DNA of 64,000 nt from Vibrio gallaecicus (GTDB lineage: Bacteria > Pseudomonadota > Gammaproteobacteria > Enterobacterales > Vibrionaceae), in the NCBI RefSeq assembly GCF_024347495.1, contig NZ_AP025491.1, positions 806,001 to 870,000 on the forward strand, in the 5' to 3' direction. Each line of letters opens with the position of its first letter. Position 1 is the stretch's first letter. Positions 28,378-38,432 of the stretch are shown in pieces. A program made the translations under genes and the position numbers. The notes beneath the pieces were generated by a model. The model saw nothing but the letters and a program-made list of their open reading frames with translations. It was not told where the DNA came from and made no database searches.

Positions 28378-28386
28378 TTAGCTCTC
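28345..28386. repeat. 19-base tandem duplication over the stop codon
   Basis: On the minus strand ATTGGCTAGAGAGCTAAAA is followed directly by ATTGGTTAGAGAGCTAAAA (one difference). Each copy carries a WLES-type ending and TAA in its own frame. Confidence 0.85.
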
Positions 28387-28884
28387 TAGCCAATATTGAG
28401 ACTTCAAACCATGGGCGTCTTTGCAAACTGCTATTAATTGCTCTACAAAACTGAGTTCACTTTGACCTTGTTGCCCATGTACCACATCTGAGATGAGTAA
28501 TGATTTTTCATCTACTGTTAAAATAGCGCTGGCAACCACTTCACCTTTGGATAGACCAATATATAAGGTATGTTCATCACAAAGAATGATTTGGCTAAAA
28601 AATTCAAGAAGATTAGCTTTGTTACTTTCATTGCTGCCAGCAGTGGCTTGGTTTAATGAAAACATCACCGTCAACTTGTGGAAATCAACTTTGTAAATTT
28701 CATCGACTTGACTTTCACCAGTATCAATACCATCAGGTGTAATAAGATGATAAGATTTTGTCTGAGTACTTTGTTGATAAATATCTCGCCCTAAAAGGCA
28801 CTCTTTTGTAGGAAAAGCAACATCCACCTGACTCAAGAGCCAGTTGTTTTTTTTGATCGCGATTGCAGGTATTTCATTATTCAT
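28378..28884 (-). CDS. hypothetical protein, 168 residues
   Basis: I do not recognise the family. The middle (LYIGLSKGEVVASAILTVDEKSLLISDVVHG by position about 105-135) resembles the strand pattern of GNAT acetyltransferases, but that is weak. The start ATG at 28882-28884 has AAAGG ten bases upstream. It follows the 37-residue lipoprotein gene by 20 bases, so the two form an operon. Its 3' end is a 19-base tandem duplication covering the last codons and the stop; after the TAA the same frame remains open for 43 codons to 28246. It may be a shortened version of a longer gene. Confidence 0.55.
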   Translation of the reverse strand: MNNEIPAIAIKKNNWLLSQVDVAFPTKECLLGRDIYQQSTQTKSYHLITPDGIDTGESQVDEIYKVDFHKLTVMFSLNQATAGSNESNKANLLEFFSQIILCDEHTLYIGLSKGEVVASAILTVDEKSLLISDVVHGQQGQSELSFVEQLIAVCKDAHGLKSQYWLES

Positions 28885-28904
28885 TCTTTTATTACCTTTA
28901 ATTG

Positions 28905-29018
28905 TTACCCCCAAATATCACAATTATTTGGTAGGCACACATTCGACTTAGGTGCCGAACTGCAGGCAAAAAGCATACAGACCATCGATACCAGCAACAA
29001 GCACTTTAAATACTTCAT
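28905..29018 (-). CDS. small lipoprotein, 37 residues
   Basis: Reads MKYLKCLLLVSMVCMLFACS followed by SAPKSNVCLPNNCDIWG. It has a short basic start, a hydrophobic stretch and the lipobox LFAC, so Cys19 would be lipidated and an 18-or-so-residue lipopeptide left in the envelope, with two more Cys able to form a disulfide. The start ATG at 29016-29018 has GGAAG seven bases upstream. It is first in a pair with the 168-residue protein. It is entericidin-like in size only; function unknown. Confidence 0.65.
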   Translation of the reverse strand: MKYLKCLLLVSMVCMLFACSSAPKSNVCLPNNCDIWG

Positions 29019-29142
29019 AATTTCTTCCTTTTTATCTACAACAATGGACCTTTCGTTAATGTAAGAAAAGTTCTAAACTCCTACATAAATCTTAAGTCGC
29101 TGATTAAAACAATTAGAACTCATTAAATTAAAAGGATTTCTT

Positions 29143-29619
29143 ATGAAAAAAGCCTTAGTTGCCATTGGACTTGTAACACTACTTGCAGGCTGCTCTGATA
29201 ATGAGGTGGGTGACGTATCTCTTGGTATGTTTACCATGAAAGATATCAAACTCAACACTCTTATCGACCCTGAAGTACCAGGTGTAACATGCCACGTTGC
29301 AAGCATCGAAGCTGATTTCAGTTTAGCTGATCCTAGTGACAGCTCAATTTCATGTCGCCAAACGGGCGAAATCACTCTCGATATGCTGAGTAATATCGAC
29401 ACTAGTAAGTCTGGTGAAGTTGTTTTCAAAAAATCAAAAAGCATCTTTTTTAAGAACATGAAAATTAGACGTATTTTTGATCCAGCCAATCAAACCCTAA
29501 TGTATCTATCATATTCTACTAAAGAGACATCTGGTAGCTTTAAGCATAGCCTTTCGACTGTTCCATTATGGGGAACAAAAGCTTATACAGACCCTAACAC
29601 TCTCAATTTAGAAAAATAG
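29143..29619 (+). CDS. creA: CreA family lipoprotein
   Basis: 158 residues. The family core is VTCHVASIEADF ... DSSISCRQTGEI ... GEVVFKKSKSIFFKNMKIRRIFD, which matches E. coli CreA (157 residues). The N-terminus here is a lipoprotein signal, LVTLLAGC, whereas E. coli CreA has an ordinary signal peptide. The function of CreA is unknown. Start ATG at 29143 with AAAGGA upstream; a terminator follows at 29630. Confidence 0.87.
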   Translation: MKKALVAIGLVTLLAGCSDNEVGDVSLGMFTMKDIKLNTLIDPEVPGVTCHVASIEADFSLADPSDSSISCRQTGEITLDMLSNIDTSKSGEVVFKKSKSIFFKNMKIRRIFDPANQTLMYLSYSTKETSGSFKHSLSTVPLWGTKAYTDPNTLNLEK

Positions 29620-29629
29620 ACCAGTTATA

Positions 29630-29664
29630 AACCACCTGTTCAATAGATGTTCAGGTGGTTCTTT
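29630..29664 (+). terminator. terminator of creA
   Basis: AACCACCTG (29630-29638) / CAGGTGGTT (29652-29660) and a short T run. Confidence 0.7.
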
Positions 29665-29737
29665 ATGTAATAAAAATGAAAGAAAAAATACAATAATGTG
29701 ATATGATACGGGAAAATTTTCTCACTGTATTTTTCAT

Positions 29738-31042
29738 ATGAAGTTTCCTGGACAGCGTAAATCTAAGCACTACTTTCCTACTCATGCACGCGACCCATTG
29801 GTCAACCAAATTCAACAAACACCTAAATTGCATCGCGCGACTATTGTTGGCGTAGGTCAAACTATTGTTGATATTGAAGCCCGTGTTGACAACGCATTCC
29901 TAGAAAAATACGAGCTGAGTAAAGGTCACTCTCTTGTATTGGAAGAAAGCAAAGCCGATGCACTGTATGAAGAGTTAGTTGAGCGCGGTTTAATCACACA
30001 CCAATACCCTGGTGATACGATTGGTAACACACTTCATAACTATTCAGTACTTGCTGACAGTAAATCTGTTTTACTTGGTGTTATGTCTAAGAAGATTGAA
30101 GTAGGCTCATTTGGTTATCGTTACCTTTGCCGCACATCTTCTCGTATGAACCTTAACCACCTTCAAACTGTTGATGGTCCGATTGGACGTTGTTACACGC
30201 TTATTTCAGAAGATGGTGAACGTACGTTTGCAATCAATGAAGGGCATATGAATCAACTGCTGCCGGAAAGTATTCCTGAGAAAATTTTCGAAAAAGCATC
30301 AGCATTAGTTGTTTCATCATACCTAATGCGCGGTAAGCCTGAAGATCCAATGCCAAAAGCGGTACAAAAAGCGATTGAGTACGCTAAAGCACATAACGTC
30401 CCTGTAGTACTAACACTCGGAACTAAGTATGTGATCGAAGGTAACGCAGAATGGTGGCAAGAATACCTAAAAGAAAATGTCACCATCGTCGCCATGAATG
30501 AAGATGAAGGTGAAGCATTAACAGGTGAAAAAGACCCACTTTTAGCCGCGAACAAAGCACTGGATTGGGTTGACCTAGTTCTATGTACTGCTGGTCCTAT
30601 CGGCTTATATATGGCAGGTTACACCGACGAATTAGCAAAACGCGAAACGACCTTGCCTTTACTTCCAGGTAACATTCCTGAGTTCAATAAATTCGAATTT
30701 AGCCGAGCTATGCGTAAGCAGGACTGTAACAACCCCGTTAAAGTGTATTCTCATATTGGTCCTTACCTTGGTGGTCCACTTGAGATTAAAAACACAAATG
30801 GTGCTGGTGATGGCGCACTTTCAGCCCTACTTCATGACATGGCTGCAAACAGTTACCACCATGTTAACGTTCCAAATTCAGAGAAACATGAGTATGAATG
30901 TTTAACTTATTCGTCACTTTCTCAGATTTGTAAGTACGCAAACCGAGTGAGCTACGAAGTGTTAACTCAGCACTCACCTCGCCTTTCTCGAGCACTGCCT
31001 GAACGAGAAGATAGCTTAGAAGAAACGTACTGGGATCGTTAA
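29738..31042 (+). CDS. gsk: inosine-guanosine kinase
   Basis: 434 residues, the same length as E. coli Gsk. It is a PfkB/ribokinase-fold enzyme that phosphorylates inosine and guanosine with ATP for purine salvage. The start MKFPGQRKSKHYFPTHARDP is typical, and the C-terminal catalytic motif is NTNGAGDGALSALLHDM (catalytic Asp in GAGD). No clear ribosome binding site precedes the ATG. It has its own terminator. Confidence 0.95.
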   Translation: MKFPGQRKSKHYFPTHARDPLVNQIQQTPKLHRATIVGVGQTIVDIEARVDNAFLEKYELSKGHSLVLEESKADALYEELVERGLITHQYPGDTIGNTLHNYSVLADSKSVLLGVMSKKIEVGSFGYRYLCRTSSRMNLNHLQTVDGPIGRCYTLISEDGERTFAINEGHMNQLLPESIPEKIFEKASALVVSSYLMRGKPEDPMPKAVQKAIEYAKAHNVPVVLTLGTKYVIEGNAEWWQEYLKENVTIVAMNEDEGEALTGEKDPLLAANKALDWVDLVLCTAGPIGLYMAGYTDELAKRETTLPLLPGNIPEFNKFEFSRAMRKQDCNNPVKVYSHIGPYLGGPLEIKNTNGAGDGALSALLHDMAANSYHHVNVPNSEKHEYECLTYSSLSQICKYANRVSYEVLTQHSPRLSRALPEREDSLEETYWDR

Positions 31043-31090
31043 TTACAATTCAATATGCGCTTAATTGCTTAATTGCTTAATTAAATATAA

Positions 31091-31120
31091 AAAAAAGGCT
31101 ACTTTTTGTAGCCTTTTTTT
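31091..31120 (+). terminator. terminator of gsk
   Basis: AAAAGGCTAC, TTTTT loop, GTAGCCTTTTTTT. Confidence 0.92.
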
Positions 31121-31278
31121 ATTGGTAATACCTTATGTCGTGATATGAAAATTTTGTAGTTTTACGACTAGTGGTTTCTAGACTTGATCTCGCGCAATGT
31201 CACTGCAGATCTGTTATCTTCTAGCACATAAATTCATTCGTTTGCCTTTACATCAGAATTTAATGCCTTAACATCCTC

Positions 31279-31294
31279 ACGCAAACGATTACGT
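31279..31294. promoter_or_regulatory. PurR-like box upstream of fhs
   Basis: ACGCAAACGATTACGT matches the PurR consensus ACGCAAACGTTTGCGT at 14 of 16 positions. It lies 32 bases before the fhs start and could block its promoter when purines are plentiful. Confidence 0.7.
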
Positions 31295-31325
31295 ACACTA
31301 TTTCTTGTTTGATAGAGGAGCGAAA

Positions 31326-33110
31326 ATGCTTTCTGATATTGATATCTGTCGTTCGACAGTACTAGCCCCAATCAACTCAATTGCTCGTAAAGCAGGATTA
31401 CTGGATCAAGAGTTCCAAGCACTTGGTCAACATAAAGCAAAAGTATCCCTTAGTTGTTTAGACCGTTTGACCAATGATTCAGCTATAAATGGCGAGCTAG
31501 ATCACAACCTAAAAACGCAAGGTAAACTCATCGTTGTTACTGCGATTACCCCGACTCCCCTCGGTGAAGGTAAAACAGTGACAACAATTGGTTTAGCTCA
31601 AGGTATTGCCAAATTAAATGAATCAGCTTCAGCGTGTATTAGGCAACCATCAATGGGACCTGTTTTTGGTGTTAAAGGAGGAGCGGCTGGAGGTGGCTAT
31701 TCACAGGTCGCTCCAATGGAAGAGCTCAATTTACACCTCACAGGTGATATTCACGCTGTTACTGCAGCGCACAACCTTGCTTCAGCCGCAATAGATGCCC
31801 GTATTTACCATGAGCAAAGAGAAGGTACACTAGCCTTTGAGCAACGTTCAGGTTTACAAGCTTTAAACATCGATTCAGATCGAGTGGTATGGCGAAGAGT
31901 CCTTGATCATAATGACCGAGCTTTACGCATGATTACTGTCGGTAAAAATGAAGCTGGTAAGTCTATTAACGGCTATGAGCGTGAAGATGGGTTTGATATA
32001 TCTGCGGCATCAGAATTAATGGCTATTTTAGCTCTTGCCTCAGATCTACAAGATTTGAGAAAACGTATTGGTAAGACCGTATTGGCTTATGATATTAACA
32101 ATAAAGCACTGACAGCAGATGATTTTCAAGTAGCAGGAGCCATGACGGTCACTCTTAAAGATGCAATTGAACCGACATTAATGCAAACTCTTGAAGGTGT
32201 ACCTGCCTTTATCCACTCGGGTCCTTTTGCCAATATTGCTCATGGTAACTCTTCCATTATTGCCGACAACATCGCTTTACAACTTTCAGATTACGTTGTA
32301 ACAGAAGGTGGATTTGGCTCTGATATGGGATTTGAAAAAGCCTGCAATATCAAAGCACAAACATCGGGGAAATCACCAGATTGTGCTGTTATTGTTACTA
32401 CCTTACGAGGGTTAAAAGCAAATTCTGGTTTATATAATCTTCAACAAGGTAACCCATTGCCAGACTCCATTTTCAATGATGACAATAAAGCATTGATCGC
32501 AGGCTTTGAAAACCTTAAATGGCACCTTAAAAATGTCAAAAAATATGGGGTCACACCTGTCGTAGCTATCAATCGATTCCCACAAGACTCAGACAATGAA
32601 TTAGCGTTGCTTAAATCAATGGTTAATACCTATGACCCAGAAGTTTCAGTTGAGATCAGTAACGCTTTTGGACAAGGTGGTGAAGGAGCTATTGAGTTAG
32701 CCAAGTCCGTTATTAAAGCCTGTGATAATGATGACACATTTACGCCGCTCTACAAATTTGAACAAACGCTAGAAGAAAAAATCATGGCAGTCGCCGAAGT
32801 TGGATATGGGGCAAGCAGTGTTACCCTTTCTGAAACCGCCAAATGCCAATTGGAACAATACACAAAATCTGGATACTCCGATTTAGCGGTATGCCTAGCA
32901 AAGACACCTTTATCGATCTCCACTGAAGCACGGGTAAAAGGTGCACCAACTCAATTTGATGTACCAATTCGAGAACTCAAACTCTGTGCCGGTGCGGGCT
33001 TTATTTATGCATTGTGTGGCAATGTAATGACAATGCCAGGTTTACCAGACAAGCCAGCCTTTATGTCATTAGACATTAATTCAAAAGGTCAAATTGTTGG
33101 GTTAAGTTAA
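31326..33110 (+). CDS. fhs: formate-tetrahydrofolate ligase
   Basis: 594 residues. It makes 10-formyl-THF from formate, THF and ATP. The nucleotide loop [13 protein letters not shown] is at about residues 75-87, and the family stretches [23 protein letters not shown] (start of) and [14 protein letters not shown] are present. It is slightly longer than the usual 555-580. I chose the ATG at 31326 with AGGAG six bases upstream over an in-frame start at 31305. It supplies one-carbon units for purines; the PurR-like box supports that. Not in an operon. Confidence 0.95.
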   Translation: MLSDIDICRSTVLAPINSIARKAGLLDQEFQALGQHKAKVSLSCLDRLTNDSAINGELDHNLKTQGKLIVVTAITPTPLGEGKTVTTIGLAQGIAKLNESASACIRQPSMGPVFGVKGGAAGGGYSQVAPMEELNLHLTGDIHAVTAAHNLASAAIDARIYHEQREGTLAFEQRSGLQALNIDSDRVVWRRVLDHNDRALRMITVGKNEAGKSINGYEREDGFDISAASELMAILALASDLQDLRKRIGKTVLAYDINNKALTADDFQVAGAMTVTLKDAIEPTLMQTLEGVPAFIHSGPFANIAHGNSSIIADNIALQLSDYVVTEGGFGSDMGFEKACNIKAQTSGKSPDCAVIVTTLRGLKANSGLYNLQQGNPLPDSIFNDDNKALIAGFENLKWHLKNVKKYGVTPVVAINRFPQDSDNELALLKSMVNTYDPEVSVEISNAFGQGGEGAIELAKSVIKACDNDDTFTPLYKFEQTLEEKIMAVAEVGYGASSVTLSETAKCQLEQYTKSGYSDLAVCLAKTPLSISTEARVKGAPTQFDVPIRELKLCAGAGFIYALCGNVMTMPGLPDKPAFMSLDINSKGQIVGLS

Positions 33111-33274
33111 TAAAGCATATTTATTGGTCATGGATTTACCATTTATCGTATTTTCATGACCATAAAAACCATTAATAACCAGTTATTAAGTAAGGCTAAA
33201 ATTACTACTGGGGTAAAGATCACATTATTTTTCAATATGAAACTGTATTATGCCGCCCACATTAGAGGGGAATA

Positions 33275-35182
33275 ATGAATACGAATATCATTAAATTAGC
33301 CGGACAATTCATCTTTGTTGCTTTCGCACTTGGTCTGGTTCCTGCCCTCTATATAAATTCAGAACTTGATCGTATTGAGACCCAATACAATCGAAATATT
33401 CAGCAATCTAGTTACAATCAAATAGAATACAGTTCGCATAAATTAAAAGATATTATTCGCGAAATTGCTATTTCAATTCCGACTCTAGCTCAATCTAAAA
33501 CTTTGCTCAAAGCAATAAAGCACCCGACAACTGATAATACAGAATCTGTTGAAGACCTCTGGAATATGCTGGCTTTAGGTCAAAAGTATTACTCGCAAAT
33601 TCGCTACCTTGATTTAGATGGCAATGAAGTCATTAGAGTAAATTATAATGAAGGGACATCTGAAACTGTCCCTAGCCCTAAGCTTCAAAACAAATCTTCC
33701 CGTGATTATTTTCAGAAAGCACAAAGTCTAAACATTGGACAAGTGTCTGCTTATGGTATTGATCTTGAAATCGAAAATGGAAAGATTGTTCAACCGCTAA
33801 TACCCGCATTCCGCATCATGACTCCTGTTGCTACAGCTAACAATCAGATACTTGGGTATTTTATTGTAAACCTCAGCATGTCTGACATTTACCAACAGCT
33901 TCAGTATGAAAAGCAGGTCACCCAAACCTTACCTATTTTGCTCAATCGATCTGGTCATATCATTATGGATACTGACCTAGAGAGTGCATTTGGTCACTTA
34001 TTGCCAAACCGCGCTGATAAAACTTTCGCCATCACTCAACCAGACCTATGGGCTGAAATTCAAAATCACGCGAGTGGTAGCTATCTAGAAGGTGAATCAT
34101 GGTACATCTACACTGATGTTGCTCCTGATATCCAGCAAATTACTGAGCCTTTATACATGGTTCTTAAAGTCGAAAACCGACAATTTAATAAACTTTACAA
34201 CAGTGAAATTCGTTCAACAATCGAGCAATCCATTGCCCTTGGTATAATTATATTTCTGCTTTCTAGTGGCTTTGTTTTGTGGAATTACACACACAAGAAA
34301 AACAGCATTGAAAGCCAATTAGCCACAGCGGCTATGAATGGTATGTCCGCGCTCGTTATTACTGACCGTAACAACCGAATCATCAAAGTTAATCAAGAAT
34401 TCACTCGCATCAGTGGTTACACGATAGATGAAGTAAGGGGCAGACAGCCTTCAATGTTTGCATCTGGTAAGTATAACCAAGAGTTTTACATTAATATGTG
34501 GGCTGTAATTCGTGATAATGGCATGTGGGAAGGTGAAGTCATTAATAAACGTAAAGATGGCTCACTGATAACTGAAATACTCCGCATACAAGCAATTAAA
34601 GACAAACTAGGGGTGATTCAGTTTTATGTCGCCTCTTTCGTAGATATTAGTCGCCATAAAGAACTAGAAAAGCGTTTAAGAGACTTAAGTGAGAAAGATG
34701 CACTTGCCGGATGCTGGAACAGAAGAAAGTTTGATAATGAGCTACGAGATGAATGTCTTCGTACCACCCGCTACCCTGATAAAATTGAATCTTGCCTAGC
34801 CATTCTAGATATCGATCACTTCAAACGAATAAACGATATGCATGGTCACGACCATGGAGATGAAGTCATTCAAACCGTTGCGAAAGTATTGCAGCGTGAA
34901 TGCAGGGAAACCGATTTTGTAGCCCGAATTGGTGGGGAAGAATTCGGAATTATTCTCCCGCACACATCAACTAATGAAGCATATTGTGTATTAAACCGCT
35001 TAAGAATTGCTATTCATGTAGAGTTGGAATATAAAGTCACAATAAGTGGCGGCGTCACCAATATTACAGATAATGCTAAGACCAACTATAAATGTGCGGA
35101 TTTAGCTCTCTACGATGCCAAAACTAATGGTCGTGATACGATCTGTATCTTCCTTGATGAAGAAATCAATCAAATTGCTTAA
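33275..35182 (+). CDS. membrane diguanylate cyclase with periplasmic sensor and PAS domain
   Basis: 635 residues: membrane helix at about 7-27, a periplasmic dCache-like sensor (about 30-310), a second helix (about 316-338), PAS (about 345-460) and GGDEF. The active site is GGEEF (553-557), and the inhibitory site RETD sits exactly five residues before it. It should therefore make c-di-GMP and be product-inhibited. The start ATG is at 33275 with AGAGGGG upstream. Single gene. Confidence 0.93.
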   Translation: MNTNIIKLAGQFIFVAFALGLVPALYINSELDRIETQYNRNIQQSSYNQIEYSSHKLKDIIREIAISIPTLAQSKTLLKAIKHPTTDNTESVEDLWNMLALGQKYYSQIRYLDLDGNEVIRVNYNEGTSETVPSPKLQNKSSRDYFQKAQSLNIGQVSAYGIDLEIENGKIVQPLIPAFRIMTPVATANNQILGYFIVNLSMSDIYQQLQYEKQVTQTLPILLNRSGHIIMDTDLESAFGHLLPNRADKTFAITQPDLWAEIQNHASGSYLEGESWYIYTDVAPDIQQITEPLYMVLKVENRQFNKLYNSEIRSTIEQSIALGIIIFLLSSGFVLWNYTHKKNSIESQLATAAMNGMSALVITDRNNRIIKVNQEFTRISGYTIDEVRGRQPSMFASGKYNQEFYINMWAVIRDNGMWEGEVINKRKDGSLITEILRIQAIKDKLGVIQFYVASFVDISRHKELEKRLRDLSEKDALAGCWNRRKFDNELRDECLRTTRYPDKIESCLAILDIDHFKRINDMHGHDHGDEVIQTVAKVLQRECRETDFVARIGGEEFGIILPHTSTNEAYCVLNRLRIAIHVELEYKVTISGGVTNITDNAKTNYKCADLALYDAKTNGRDTICIFLDEEINQIA

Positions 35183-35316
35183 GCGAAACAACTAAGGTTT
35201 CGCCCCTTCCATAAATCACTTTAAAACCATCTAGTTTTAATACTCATGTGACTTAAATTTCAATCATTATTCCATTTACTCGTGTTGCTTAAGAAGTGTG
35301 GCTCAGATGAAGCGGT

Positions 35317-35925
35317 TCAACTGATCGGTTTAGGGAATAGCTCTAACTCACTACCATTTATGACCATTATGCAGTCCATATTCGCAGCATGGGCGGCTTT
35401 CTTTCCTAACTCCGTATCTTCGAACACCACGCATTGACTAGGCTCTAACCCAAGTTGCTCGCAGGCTTTAAGAAATGTCTCTGGGTGTGGTTTGTGCATT
35501 TCTACATCCGTCGCAGTCACGAGAGCACTTATTTTATCTAATATGTTATTTTTCTTTAATAGTTGAGTAGCGCTCACTCTTTGGCTTCCTGTCCCAACCG
35601 CTAATTTTTTATCGGTTTGGTGTTCCATTAACAACGAGTAAGTGCAATCAATGATTGAGCCTTTATCTTCAATTTCAGAGAAAACCTTCATTTTGAATTG
35701 TGATACTAATGTTGGGTCCAGATCCAAACCATATTTCATATTTACTTGAGAAGTAATTTTAAAACTAGGCATACCACCTAAACTATGAATCCATTGCTCG
35801 TCATATTGGAAGTTGAAATGCTCAGCTGTCGATCTCCAAGCTTTCATATGCGCAGGCATTGTATCGATTAAAGTCCCATCCATATCAAAAATTAAGCCTT
35901 CATAAACGCTTAAATCTATAGTCAT
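35317..35925 (-). CDS. yqaB: HAD sugar phosphatase, YqaB-like
   Basis: About 202 residues, beta-phosphoglucomutase-like HAD. Motif I is GLIFDMDGTLIDTMPAH, motif II AVGTGSQR, and the later motifs KPHPETFLKA and VVFEDTELG. This is the pattern of E. coli YqaB, a fructose-1-phosphatase. The start ATG at 35923-35925 is preceded by AGGAT; a TTG one codon upstream is also possible. Single gene. Confidence 0.86.
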   Translation of the reverse strand: MTIDLSVYEGLIFDMDGTLIDTMPAHMKAWRSTAEHFNFQYDEQWIHSLGGMPSFKITSQVNMKYGLDLDPTLVSQFKMKVFSEIEDKGSIIDCTYSLLMEHQTDKKLAVGTGSQRVSATQLLKKNNILDKISALVTATDVEMHKPHPETFLKACEQLGLEPSQCVVFEDTELGKKAAHAANMDCIMVINGSELELFPKPIS

Positions 35926-36012
35926 CAAATTATTATCCTATTAAAAAATTACTGATACCTTAACCAACATTGCGTATCATACTCCATCAATTTCCATAGT
36001 GAATATAGCTCT

Positions 36013-36423
36013 ATGTTACATATTTCAAACTCTGTCACCATCAAAAGCTGGGAACTCCAGCTAACTGCGATCCGCTCACAAGGTGCTGGAGGACAAAATG
36101 TCAATAAAGTATCGAGTGCAATACACTTACGTTTTGATATACACCACTCTTCCCTACCCGACTTTTATAAAGAAAGGCTACTAGCCTTCAAAGATAGCCG
36201 TATTACAAAAGATGGGGTCATCATCATTAAAGCTCAGCAATACCGGACTCAAGAAAAAAATCGAGATGATGCTTTGGAACGGCTTAAAGAGTTAATCTTA
36301 AGTGCAACGAAAGTTGAGAAAGTGAGGAGACAGACTAAACCAACTCGTAACTCTCAAAAAAGACGTCTAGAATCAAAGAACCAACGTAGTCAAACTAAAA
36401 AGCTAAGATCAAAGATTAATTAA
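36013..36423 (+). CDS. arfB: ribosome rescue hydrolase ArfB
   Basis: 136 residues with the release-factor GGQ motif (G26-Q28 in QGAGGQNVNK) and a basic C-terminal tail (KRRLESKNQRSQTKKLRSK) that enters the empty mRNA channel. ArfB (YaeJ) hydrolyses peptidyl-tRNA on stalled ribosomes. The length matches E. coli ArfB (140). Single gene. Confidence 0.94.
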   Translation: MLHISNSVTIKSWELQLTAIRSQGAGGQNVNKVSSAIHLRFDIHHSSLPDFYKERLLAFKDSRITKDGVIIIKAQQYRTQEKNRDDALERLKELILSATKVEKVRRQTKPTRNSQKRRLESKNQRSQTKKLRSKIN

Positions 36424-36574
36424 CGTATTGCATCCTATTTTAAGGATTCAGATTGATTATTTCTCTATTTATAATATGCTCAGATAGTTAGTAATATTTA
36501 TATTAATAATATACATAATAAAAACAGTAATATATTTTTGAGATATGCATAAAAACAATAGTTAAGGATCGATG

Positions 36575-38344
36575 ATGAACATTAGGCAAAAGCTATATTC
36601 ACTTGGTTTTATTGCCGTATTAGGTGTATTAACACTGTTATTTACAGCAACACATTTTGCGACAACCACCGGTGATTTAAACCAAGCAACAAATTTAGTT
36701 TCACAATTAGAAACTCGCCTACTGCATCTACGTAGGAATGAAAAGGATTTTCTTCTCAGGCATAACATAAAATATTTAGACAAATTTGAATCCAATGTCA
36801 CTTTGTTTTTAGATTTGGAAAAACAACTTTCGGTCATATTAGACAAACATCAACTCCCTTCGAGTAGCAAGCTACGTCAAGATCTCGTTGCCTATCAGAA
36901 TGGCTTCAATAAACTAGTTTTCGGATATCAAAAACTAGGGCTGAGCAGAAAAGAGGGCTTAAAAGGTTCTTATAATAAAGCCTTTGATACTGCTTACTCG
37001 CAGGCCTCAACTAAACAAGCCTTAGATTTATTGCTTTTCAATAAAGAAGTCTATAACGGTGTATACAATTTTGATTTAATTTCCTCTATTAATAGCAGTC
37101 AGCTAGTCGATACTAGCCGTCAATTTATAGCTCAAGAGAAAGTAATCGGGCTCAAATATAATGAAGGTTTATTGGGTGATACGCGCTCATTATCACACGC
37201 AGTTGAAGAGCAATTTAAAAATTTTTCAGCGACCATACATGATGAAAATTCACAACAACTGGAACGCTTAAGTTTTATAAAGCAGCTGGTGTCTGTTGTT
37301 GTCCTTCTTGTTATATCAGGTCTAGTTTTCCAAATATCACGCTCCATCAACCGCCAAGTTCAATCTTTATCTAATGTTATAAGCAAAATATCTCAAACGA
37401 ATGATATCGGCGTACGTGCTAATTTACCGGGTAATGATGAACTAACTTCTATTGGTAAACATTTCAATAGTTTATTAGATAAGATCGAAGCCTTGATTCT
37501 TGGTTCTCAAGATAAGTCTAAACATTTATCCGGCAGTACTGGCAACATGCATAATCAACTTGAAGGTGTAATTACTCAATTCCATGTTCAAGCCGATCAC
37601 ACAGCAACAATGGCTACATCAGTTCAAGAAATGGTTTCAACAATCAATGAAATCTCCGAAAGTACTACGATTGCGGTAGAAGGTGTTCAGCAAGCGGCTA
37701 ATAATGCGCAAAGTGGGCGTCAAGTCGTAAGGACAACTGTACAAAATATAAGTGAGCTTTCCTCGACCCTAGCGAATAGCCAAACTTCTATTAATTCTTT
37801 AAATGAACATGTTGATAAAATTGGTGGTGCCGTAAACATTATCCAAGAAATTGCAGAACAAACTAACCTTCTTGCTTTAAATGCTGCAATTGAAGCTGCA
37901 CGTGCAGGAGAGCAAGGAAGAGGTTTTGCGGTTGTTGCGGATGAAGTTAGAGCACTTGCCAGCCGAACCCATCAATCAACTGAAGAGATTACTAAGGTTG
38001 TGTCAGCGATTCAAAACCAAATGTCGACAGTTGTTGGAGACATCGATAAATGTAACCAGCAAGGGCAAGACACACTATCTGACTCTGAATTGCTTGATTC
38101 AAGCTTAAGTCAAATAATAACGGATATGAGTACCATTCAAGCCAACTCTGAACGTATTGCTTCTGCAATAGAGGAACAAGGCATTGTAATGAATCAAGTG
38201 AGCGAATCTATTACGGAGCTAAACGGTATATCCGAAAATAATATGCATTCAGCGCAAGAGTGCTTACTAGAAGTAGACAACGTATCAGCGCAAGCTAATG
38301 ATATGGATTCTGCTGTCGCAGAATTTAAAACAAGCAAAGTTTAG
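36575..38344 (+). CDS. methyl-accepting chemotaxis protein with HBM-type sensor
   Basis: 589 residues. A long periplasmic helical region (about 30-245) opens with [18 protein letters not shown], the mark of the helical bimodular (HBM) sensor found in receptors for organic acids. Then a membrane helix (about 247-265), HAMP and the signalling tip ([20 protein letters not shown]). Two adjacent ATGs exist (36572 and 36575); the AAGGA spacing favours the second. A terminator follows. Confidence 0.92.
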   Translation: MNIRQKLYSLGFIAVLGVLTLLFTATHFATTTGDLNQATNLVSQLETRLLHLRRNEKDFLLRHNIKYLDKFESNVTLFLDLEKQLSVILDKHQLPSSSKLRQDLVAYQNGFNKLVFGYQKLGLSRKEGLKGSYNKAFDTAYSQASTKQALDLLLFNKEVYNGVYNFDLISSINSSQLVDTSRQFIAQEKVIGLKYNEGLLGDTRSLSHAVEEQFKNFSATIHDENSQQLERLSFIKQLVSVVVLLVISGLVFQISRSINRQVQSLSNVISKISQTNDIGVRANLPGNDELTSIGKHFNSLLDKIEALILGSQDKSKHLSGSTGNMHNQLEGVITQFHVQADHTATMATSVQEMVSTINEISESTTIAVEGVQQAANNAQSGRQVVRTTVQNISELSSTLANSQTSINSLNEHVDKIGGAVNIIQEIAEQTNLLALNAAIEAARAGEQGRGFAVVADEVRALASRTHQSTEEITKVVSAIQNQMSTVVGDIDKCNQQGQDTLSDSELLDSSLSQIITDMSTIQANSERIASAIEEQGIVMNQVSESITELNGISENNMHSAQECLLEVDNVSAQANDMDSAVAEFKTSKV

Positions 38345-38387
38345 TTTGATAGATATCCTAGCCTAAACAGGCATTACAACACGCACT

Positions 38388-38415
38388 AAAAAGCCGCTCA
38401 ATTGAGCGGCTTTTC
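38388..38415. terminator. bidirectional terminator
   Basis: AAAAGCCGCTCAATTGAGCGGCTTTT, a perfect palindrome between the convergent chemoreceptor and protease genes. Confidence 0.92.
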
Positions 38416-38432
38416 ACATCATTCTCAAAATT

